Positions 1 through 64,000 of a DNA stretch of 64,000 nucleotides are shown here, in pieces. Source of the stretch: Amorphochlora amoebiformis (lineage: Eukaryota; Cercozoa; Chlorarachniophyceae); contig BAAHQB010000076.1 in assembly GCA_054601695.1 (NCBI GenBank), positions 124,001 to 188,000 on the forward strand, in the 5' to 3' direction. The position numbers and the translations under genes were made by a program. Each line of letters begins with the position of its first letter. Positions within the stretch are counted from its first letter, which is position 1. A model generated the notes under the pieces. It had not been told where the DNA came from and searched no databases. It saw only the letters and a program-made list of their open reading frames with translations.

Positions 1-26
1 ATATGTACATATATACATTTATATGT

Positions 27-86
<60 letters not shown>

Positions 87-151
87 GTAATATATATATA
101 TATATATATATGTTTATAATATTAATATATATATATATATATATATATAAG
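1..151. repeat. (AT)n/(AC)n microsatellite at the left edge
   Basis: Simple AT and AC repeats, probably the intron before the exon at 152. No coding content is seen. Confidence 0.85.
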
Positions 152-7753
<7,602 letters not shown>

Positions 7754-8482
7754 CTCAGTGTGCCACGTGGCAAGTTAGACAGATCATTGGTGGATATCTT
7801 GGATATGTCAGCGGTATATGCATCGATGTGCACGTGTGATTTCGAATGCTGTATATAATCCCGACGTGTGTGATGGTACATTTAAACTAGTAGTAGATCT
7901 AGTTACACTATACTAGTATAGTATGTATATATCTAGATATCGCGATGTCACACCTAGCTTAGATATATGCATATGGCGAGAAAGTTCGAGAAATATAATT
8001 TACTAGATTTAGGTAGGACTACATACGAGTTGGTTCGGAAATTCTTAGCTATATATATATTCGAAATTCGTAAATTCAATAATTCATCATCAGGCCCTAT
8101 CTAGCCTATAACACATATGTGACAAACAAAACATCTAAAATCATGCATATCCGCATTCACTAGATGTGTGTATGTGTGAAAAACCTAGTATGTGCATTAT
8201 ACATATATATATATATATATATTATATATAAATATATATAAAAATAAATACATATAAATGTCACACATGTACATTGACCACTAGGAGTTCAGCCTGATTA
8301 AGCACTCCTAGCAATGACTAGTGTTAATGAGTCAGATCTAGACTGGCTGTGATTTCCTATTCAGCACTTCACTAGCTAGCCTATAGCTGGCATTGGAACC
8401 TGAAAGTCTAACTATTAATCGATTGAAATAAACTTTCCGGAATCTAGCTTTACAAACAACTACCTAGCTATAGACTTGAAGC
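7754..8482. other. Convergent intergenic region
   Basis: Lies between the TAA of the plus-strand gene and the TGA of the minus-strand ARFGAP1-like gene. It is non-repetitive except for a short AT tract near 8203-8240. It should contain both 3' UTRs. No exon or RNA gene is seen. Confidence 0.7.
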
Positions 8483-11369
<2,887 letters not shown>

Positions 11370-11563
11370 ACGACCGACGATGCCTCTCCGTATGTGTCGT
11401 CGCCCTGGCGGAAGAAGTAACAAATTTGTCGGCAGTTCTCATGACATATTGCAGATACATATTAAGAAATAGATATGTGGGATATCGGTGAAGTGATATC
11501 TGATTCTGGATTCCGGTTGTGGCAGTCGGGCGGCGGGCCAGGGTTCCCTTTCTCACTCTCCCG
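11370..11563. promoter_or_regulatory. Short divergent intergenic region, ARFGAP1-like / RTEL1-like
   Basis: Only 194 bp separate the two start codons, so both 5' UTRs and promoters must share or overlap here. The sequence is non-repetitive and includes GATATCGGTGAAGTGATATC. No TATA box can be assigned with confidence in so AT-rich a genome. Confidence 0.55.
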
Positions 11564-17418
<5,855 letters not shown>

Positions 17419-17577
17419 CGCGCTGCAGTGACGTCTCGTAGCAGCCTCCTGGATAGAGATTATTACTTGCGTATTCATTGTCAATCAGCATGATCCGTGA
17501 TCGATTCAAGTATTTAGTTTTAAATTCAGAATAGTCAGTCGACGCGGTACAATGTATATATATATATATATACATAT

Positions 17578-17608
<31 letters not shown>

Positions 17609-18070
17609 TTACCTAATATATATACCTATACACACACACACACATACATACTATGGTATACACGCATACAGTATTCACATGATACCATCTCTCTAGATCT
17701 ACTAGATCTAGTCTATCCAGTCAATGGTCAACCCCGAAATCGTTGTCACCTTTTCCTCTAGTCCTATCTTACTATCTTAATCATTCACATTTCGAAGTTA
17801 TAACCTAAAATCGATCATGTCTAGATGACTCAGTACGTGAAGCTCTAATGACTGTATAACTTACTACCGTACGGTATTCACTGACTGGTACCATGTCTAC
17901 TCTTGATCAGAGATCAAATAAATGTGGCACACAGTGTCGTCACAGAGTTTTTGGAGTATTTGAAATTTTCCATTCATTCTAGTCATTAGTGGATATCGAA
18001 CAACATTATCCATACGTCTAGAGATACATGACAACACGCTAGATCTAGTCAAATTAATATTCTAGAATGT
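17419..18070. other. Convergent intergenic region
   Basis: Between the RTEL1-like stop and the stop of the minus-strand DNL-domain gene. It has an AT/AC microsatellite at about 17552-17645 and otherwise unique sequence with several CTAGATC-type motifs near 17694-17710. No gene is seen. Confidence 0.7.
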
Positions 18071-32449
<14,379 letters not shown>

Positions 32450-32505
32450 TTAATAACAGGGCGCATGATTTTCCTATGGAGACCGTAGAAAAGCAGATGA
32501 TGTAT
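32450..32505. other. Non-repetitive island; ambiguous exon
   Basis: On the plus strand TAACAG is followed by an open stretch [13 protein letters not shown] and a GTATGT donor, which looks exon-like. On the minus strand CCATAG is followed by ENHAPCY and TAA (32473-32450), which would join in phase as a last exon after 33483. Both cannot be right. I have no further evidence for either. Confidence 0.3.
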
Positions 32506-32545
32506 GTATATATATATGTATATATATGTGTATATATAATATATA

Positions 32546-32605
<60 letters not shown>

Positions 32606-32731
32606 ATGTATATATAATATATATATATATATATGTATATATATATGTGTGTAATGTGTATATAGGTATGTGTATGAGTAAATGTATATGTGAAATAAAT
32701 ACATATATTACATGTAGTTATATCACATATG

Positions 32732-32802
<71 letters not shown>

Positions 32803-32825
32803 TATATGTATATGTATACACACAA

Positions 32826-32896
<71 letters not shown>

Positions 32897-32994
32897 TATA
32901 TAAATACTGTATAAAACGAAAGTGTAACATTAGAAGCATACTGGGAGTCATATATACATATATATATATATAGAATATATATATATATATATAT

Positions 32995-33033
<39 letters not shown>

Positions 33034-33107
33034 ATATATACTGTTTTAAACTTAAGGTAACAATAAACGCAGATAAAGATATACATTTTTATATATACTT
33101 TTTATAT

Positions 33108-33155
<48 letters not shown>

Positions 33156-33189
33156 TTGATATTATTAATATGTAATAATCTACATAGTA

Positions 33190-33221
<32 letters not shown>

Positions 33222-33418
33222 GCATATATGTATATATATATTATAGTAAATGTATAATTTAGAAAATATATTTATAAATACGTGTAAGTAATAAAGTACC
33301 CTCTTAACGGAATTATATATTTGCATGTTCGTGCATACGCATGTATAGATACATACATACATACAAATATATACATATATATATATATATATATAAATAC
33401 ACATATATATATATATAT

Positions 33419-33482
<64 letters not shown>

Positions 33483-33484
<2 letters not shown>

Positions 33485-33545
33485 TTCTTAATTCTCGGGC
33501 TGCTTTTTTCTCGTCAGTTTCAAGCCGGAGGACACGTGCCTAAGT

Positions 33546-33586
<41 letters not shown>

Positions 33587-33609
33587 GTTATATATTTTTG
33601 TATTTTCAA

Positions 33610-33648
<39 letters not shown>

Positions 33649-33943
33649 TTATATACATATATATATATGTATAATATATATATATATATATATATATACC
33701 TGTGTCTCTGTAGTGCAATCCAGGTCGATATCGTATTTTCGTAGCAACTTGCTCACCACACCTCTAAGGCCTTCTCTTTGGCTGTTTAGCGGTATATGTG
33801 TTGAATATTTGTGAAATATGTATAAATGTCTGTAAATGTATAATATTCTTTTACGAGTTTATATATTTATTTATTTGCAGTTGTAGATATGATCTATGTG
33901 TATATAGTATATATATATATGTATATATATATATATGTATATA

Positions 33944-34011
<68 letters not shown>

Positions 34012-34086
34012 AATATATGTATGAATGTATAATACACACATATCTATATATATATATATATAAATAACATGTTACATACATATTAA

Positions 34087-34123
<37 letters not shown>

Positions 34124-34141
34124 ATATTTATATATATACAT

Positions 34142-34176
<35 letters not shown>

Positions 34177-34274
34177 GTATTCATACGTAAAATATATATA
34201 ATATATAGTACCTTTGGGTGAGTTGTTCGTGAGTTTCGGAACCCAAGAAATATTATATATATAGTATTCATATG

Positions 34275-34327
<53 letters not shown>

Positions 34328-34590
34328 CTTTGGGTGAGTTGTTCGTGAGTTTCGGAACCCAAGAAATATATATATATATATATACTATTCATATGTAATA
34401 TATATACCTATGGGTGAGTTGTTCGTGAGTTTCGGAACCCAGGAAATCAGAAATAAATCGTTCATATGGTAGTACCTGAATATATATATTTATATATATA
34501 TCAACATATACACATATATGTTTTTATATATGCGGGTATATATATATATATATAATATATAGTATATATAATATATAATATATAATATAT

Positions 34591-34624
<34 letters not shown>

Positions 34625-34676
34625 GTATAACTATTTTATGTGTGTGTATCCATATTTGCATAAACACACCACACAT

Positions 34677-34763
<87 letters not shown>

Positions 34764-34777
34764 ACAATATATGTGTC

Positions 34778-34832
<55 letters not shown>

Positions 34833-34903
34833 TTAACAGATATCGTGCATAACAGGCCTGATATTAAGTTTACTAGGGTACTATATATATATATATATGT
34901 ATG

Positions 34904-34955
<52 letters not shown>

Positions 34956-35018
34956 CCTAGTAAACTTAATATCAGGTGTGTTATGCACAATATTCGTTAG
35001 AATTCGCGATAGGGTAGC
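33483..35018 (-). CDS. Unrecognised gene, four phase-consistent exons (both ends uncertain)
   Basis: Exons in transcript order: 35018-34956, 34475-34408, 33781-33700 and 33539-33483. They total 90 codons. They read [60 protein letters not shown] plus DCTTETQ, and [19 protein letters not shown]. All junctions match in phase, and splice sites are TAG/CAG and GTACT/GTATAT. The first part is weakly like a PUB domain helix pair (L--IL-NI--N--D-KF-R), but the match is too slight to name. The protein is mostly helical and charged. A possible last exon is 32473-32450. Possible upstream exon relics: near 35160-35180, a donor junction ATTCGACAAA-GTAACC; near 36853-36894, ATATGGAGTTACAGAG with GTAATA. 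Confidence 0.6.
34205..34370 (-). repeat. Two partial copies of the exon at 34408-34475 (3' end)
   Basis: At about 34322-34368 and 34209-34253 the minus strand repeats TTTCTTGGGTTCCGAAACTC through CACCCAAAGGTACT. Each copy is shortened at its 5' side and keeps a GTACTATATA donor. Both lie downstream of the full exon (which ends CACCCATAG-GTATAT). They share AAAGG, so they arose from each other. Confidence 0.87.
34838..35000. repeat. Inverted copy of the exon at 34956-35018 across an AT loop
   Basis: The plus strand at 34838-34883 reads AGATATCGTGCATAACAGGC onward to TTTACTAGGGTACT. It is the reverse complement of 34952-34998 with about four differences. The two arms face each other across about 65 bases of (AT)n, so the locus can form a near-perfect cruciform. 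This is the only inverted exon copy I found. Confidence 0.88.
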
Positions 35019-35027
35019 CTGAGTGGT

Positions 35028-35162
35028 TAGGGTTAGGGTTAGGGTTAGCGTTAGTGTTAGGGTTAGGGTTAGGGTTAAGGTTACGGTTAGGGTTAGGGTT
35101 AGGGTTAGGGTTAGGGTTAGGGTTAGGGTTAGGGTTAGAGTTAGGGTTGGGGTTGGGGTTAC
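35028..35162 (+). repeat. TTAGGG array
   Basis: About 20 TTAGGG units with GTTACGG, GTTAGCG and GTTGGGG variants, directly upstream (minus sense) of the acceptor of the exon at 34956-35018. On the minus strand it reads CCCTAACCACTCAG before the exon. Confidence 0.9.
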
Positions 35163-37740
<2,578 letters not shown>

Positions 37741-37974
37741 TATCTATAACTTTGCATCTCGTCAAAAATTATAAATTGAAAAATATCTCACAATTTTCAT
37801 AAAACGAAAAAAATCGAAGAAAGAAAGCCCGAAACATCCAATCTCTCTCCCCTCCAATTTCGCTCAAAAACAGAAAAAAAACCGGAAAAAACAACTTACC
37901 ATGCGCCCACACTTGACCTCATTCCCCTCGAGCCGAATCTCGACGATCTCCTAAAATCTCCCATCCATCCCCTT

Positions 37975-38026
37975 GGCACGTGTCTGGACACGTATCTGGG
38001 CACGTGTCTGGACACGTGCCTGTATC
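37975..38026. promoter_or_regulatory. Tandem GGCACGTGTCTGGACACGT unit
   Basis: A 25-bp unit beginning GGCACGTGTCTGGACACG occurs twice in tandem. Each unit is itself near-palindromic, and the pair holds three exact or near CACGTG (G-box/E-box) hexamers. Such clusters commonly bind bHLH or bZIP factors. That use here is inference. Confidence 0.4.
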
Positions 38027-38562
38027 CCCCCAAAGGCCCTCCCGCCTTATTCCCGAGCCTGAGGCTCTTTCCCATTCTAGTCCACGTACCCACAGGAAGC
38101 GCGAGGCACTGAGAATGCAATGAAGGATGTCACTTAGAGGGACAACTTGAATGTACCATTGATTTGGATTCCACGGATGGGCAGATGCTTGTGTTTGTCC
38201 GAGAATTTGTTTTTCTTTCGCAAACGCGATTCAGGCCCCCCCCCGGCCGAAATGTTCCCTCTCATAAGCCAATAGGGTACATAGGTGAAACAAACCGTAT
38301 TCTACAAGCTGCGAATAACAAGTGTTGACTGTGGGAGAAACAGAGGAAAATCGTAGAAATAAAGCGTGAGATGGGGCTCGATTTCGGCTGTTGATTTACC
38401 TCTCACCCCCCCTCACCTAAATATTGGACTATGAACCCCATTTGCATTGCAAATGGAGAAATTTTATAGGCTGGAAATTCGAAGAAAACGCATACCACGA
38501 TCGCAAGCACCACCCCCAACACACGACCCCTGTCGTCCGCCATCGTCCTGCGCAGTGACAAC

Positions 38563-38660
38563 TGTCACTCTAGATGACATGGTCTTGTCACACTGGATGA
38601 CCTATTTGTCACTCTAAGTGACATCTAGGTTGAGGCTGTATGTCATTCAAGGTGACATCA
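38563..38660. promoter_or_regulatory. Four spaced inverted dyads GTCAC-N-GTGAC
   Basis: TGTCACTCTAGATGACA, TGTCACACTGGATGACC, TGTCACTCTAAGTGACA and TGTCATTCAAGGTGACA follow one another at about 20-35 bp spacing. Each is an inverted repeat of TGTCA/TGACA with a 7-base centre. They lie 235-330 bp before the GNL2 start codon. A repeated dyad of this kind looks like a cluster of binding sites for a dimeric factor; the factor is unknown. Confidence 0.5.
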
Positions 38661-38893
38661 TTGCCGAAATAATCACCTCATTTCGCAAGTCCTCCGTGAA
38701 ATCGCCGAGTAGAGACAGTCAGTCGCCTTCCAGGGAGCGTCTACATTCTCCTTCCCCTGTCCCCCCCCCCCTTTTCCAAACACCGGACTAATAACCCTCA
38801 CACGCCGACATTACGCGAGTCTCTTCCCCTTTATCCCGAAAGTTCTGGAATATTCTCGGACTAAAGCTCTCAGCTCTCAGAAATTCGTAAATC

Positions 38894-58510
<19,617 letters not shown>

Positions 58511-58558
<48 letters not shown>

Positions 58559-59375
58559 TGTCTACACCCCAGCACTGCCTGATACTCCTCAAGTAACCCC
58601 TGACTTCCTAGCATGGTGATATACCAGCTGAGCTGCCACAATGATATAATATCATGCTTGCAAATTAAAGAGATAATAATAAGACCAATTTGAAATTTTG
58701 AATGCTAAAACACTAGAAAACACTTCAATTGTATCATAGATTAGCTAGATGCAGCGGTGTATGTACGGAGCTGAATAACTACTCACTGCTTCTTAGTTGA
58801 TATATAATAACTTGATATTCGCCCTAATTAACTGTTAAACGCGTAATATTAAATACACCATAAGCTCAAAAGCAGCTATACTTCCCGCTACTGAATTATA
58901 TCTGATCTAGCTGGTATACGTACCATGCTAATTATTAGCGCGGCCATTTGCGTTTCGGAAAATTCTAGAAATTGGAGGAATTGATATGGCAAGGGCCGCG
59001 CGGGCGGCAGAAAAGAAGGCCTTGCATATATATATGGGACGCACTGCCAACCATTATGTGTACTAACAAGAAGTTCTAGAAGTTCACGCACGTGGCCTCT
59101 AGCCTAGCTACTAGCTAGCTTTACTCAGAGACTGAGTCAGAGTACTACAGTAGTAGAGTAAAGAAAACATACAATTAGTGGAATAGACTATATATATATA
59201 TATGTGACCGTTGAAAATGAGTAAAAAGACTCAGCTAGTAATGGTTTTTTGAAAGTTTTTAATTCTTCGGCATATATATGGCATATATACGCATGCAGCG
59301 CCGTCCGTCACGCATGACATCACGCATCTAGCGCACGCACATCAGGCTGGACAATGTTAGCCCGCATATATATCT

Positions 59376-59423
<48 letters not shown>

Positions 59424-59487
59424 ATCTATTCAGTCATCATGAGTCCCTCCAACAGGCATATCGGGTACTGTATTTGGGGAACAAAGA
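58511..59487. other. Convergent intergenic region
   Basis: Between the GNL2 stop and the KDEL-receptor stop. It begins with an AT/GT tract, then unique AT-rich sequence, with a further AT tract at 59369-59417. No gene or RNA is recognised. The stretch CGGCATATATATGGCATATA near 59269 and the CGCATGCAGCGCCGTCCGTC patch near 59290 are unassigned. Confidence 0.7.
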
Positions 59488-61487
<2,000 letters not shown>

Positions 61488-61777
61488 TTTCGGCGCGAGA
61501 TTCACCCACTCGGCCAATCAGCGCAGACCGCGGGGATGGAGTTGGGCTAGGATATTGGATATGTTCGATGCTGATATCCCGATATGCAAGTATATATCCA
61601 GTTAATATCCTGAGGTTCAAAGAGGATATGTGGATATGTAATTGGATTCCGTTCTCCCGATATTATATTATTATTATTTCGGCCATATACGTCGCTGTGA
61701 CCAATCCTTGTGACACTTTTTGACCAGCCCGCGTGACGATTGAATGGATGCCCCTCGGCGTCTTGATGGCCACAATC
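61488..61777. promoter_or_regulatory. Divergent intergenic region with clustered GATAT motifs
   Basis: 290 bp between two divergent start codons. From 61549 to 61665 the pentamer GATAT or its complement ATATC occurs about ten times (AGGATATTGGATATG, GCTGATATCCCGATATGC, GAGGATATGTGGATATG). The density is high, but the base composition is only moderately AT-rich here. It may be a binding-site cluster; no factor is assigned. Confidence 0.45.

Positions 61778-64000
<2,223 letters not shown>

Larger units (their letters stand above)
37741..38893. promoter_or_regulatory. 5' region of the GNL2 gene, non-repetitive
   Basis: The sequence changes abruptly from microsatellite to about 1.15 kb of ordinary, moderately GC-rich DNA before the ATG. 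It has no convincing exon on either strand. It holds a CACGTG-containing tandem repeat (37976-38024) and a four-fold GTCA dyad cluster (38563-38658), both listed separately. A C-run (about 38761-38771) lies some 130 bp before the start codon. Confidence 0.5.

Noticed and set aside
11519-11563. Upstream GTG start extending RTEL1 by 15 codons
   Set aside because: No ATG. The ATG at 11564 leads directly into the conserved N-terminus.
37896-38120. 74-codon minus-strand frame rich in Arg and Gly upstream of GNL2
   Set aside because: Repetitive because it reads the CACGTG tandem repeat, with no splice or family support.

Overview
The window is nuclear DNA of a eukaryote, most likely a protist or alga, rich in very short exons. 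Evidence for this: GT-AG introns with matching phases in every gene, interstitial TTAGGG/CCCTAA arrays, a Ty1/Copia retroelement, and typical eukaryotic housekeeping proteins (an ARF GTPase-activating protein, RTEL1-type helicase, NOG2/GNL2 nucleolar GTPase, KDEL receptor, DNL zinc finger protein). The species cannot be named from this window. The telomere unit is TTAGGG, not the plant TTTAGGG. Perhaps two thirds of the sequence is (AT)n and related microsatellite, nearly all of it inside introns. Translated AT tracts give meaningless Tyr/Ile proteins.

Layout: (1) 152-7753, plus strand, the 3' nine exons of an unrecognised gene. (2) 8483-11369, minus, a complete six-exon ARFGAP1-like gene. 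It is head to head, 194 bp apart, with (3) 11564-17418, plus, a complete seven-exon RTEL1-like helicase. (4) 18071-30899, minus, at least ten exons of a gene with a DNL (Zim17/Hep1) half-domain and a long C-terminal extension. A Copia element with identical-looking LTRs (22664-26184) sits in one of its introns; it has lost integrase and reverse transcriptase and carries an antisense piece of an SRAP/HMCES-type host gene between two copies of its RNase H region. (5) About 33483-35018, minus, four phase-consistent exons of an unrecognised gene. (6) 38894-58510, plus, a NOG2/GNL2 gene with at least 27 exons over 19.6 kb. (7) 59488-61487, minus, a complete four-exon KDEL receptor. It is head to head with (8) 61778 to the window end, plus, the first exons of an unrecognised basic, coiled-coil-like protein.

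The exon structures were built by hand from splice signals, reading phase and family resemblance. All joins given are phase-consistent unless stated.

The most striking feature is a rule that holds across the genes with microsatellite introns. Many introns carry multiple partial copies of the exons that flank them. Copies upstream of an exon keep its 5' part and the 3' splice site. Copies downstream keep its 3' part, the 5' splice site and the first intron bases. Every copy is embedded in (AT)n. The largest ladder has about 14 near-identical copies (18985-20540). I see this as introns growing by repeated duplication of exon-intron junctions together with AT microsatellite. The same introns also hold telomere-like arrays whose first or last bases coincide with splice sites.
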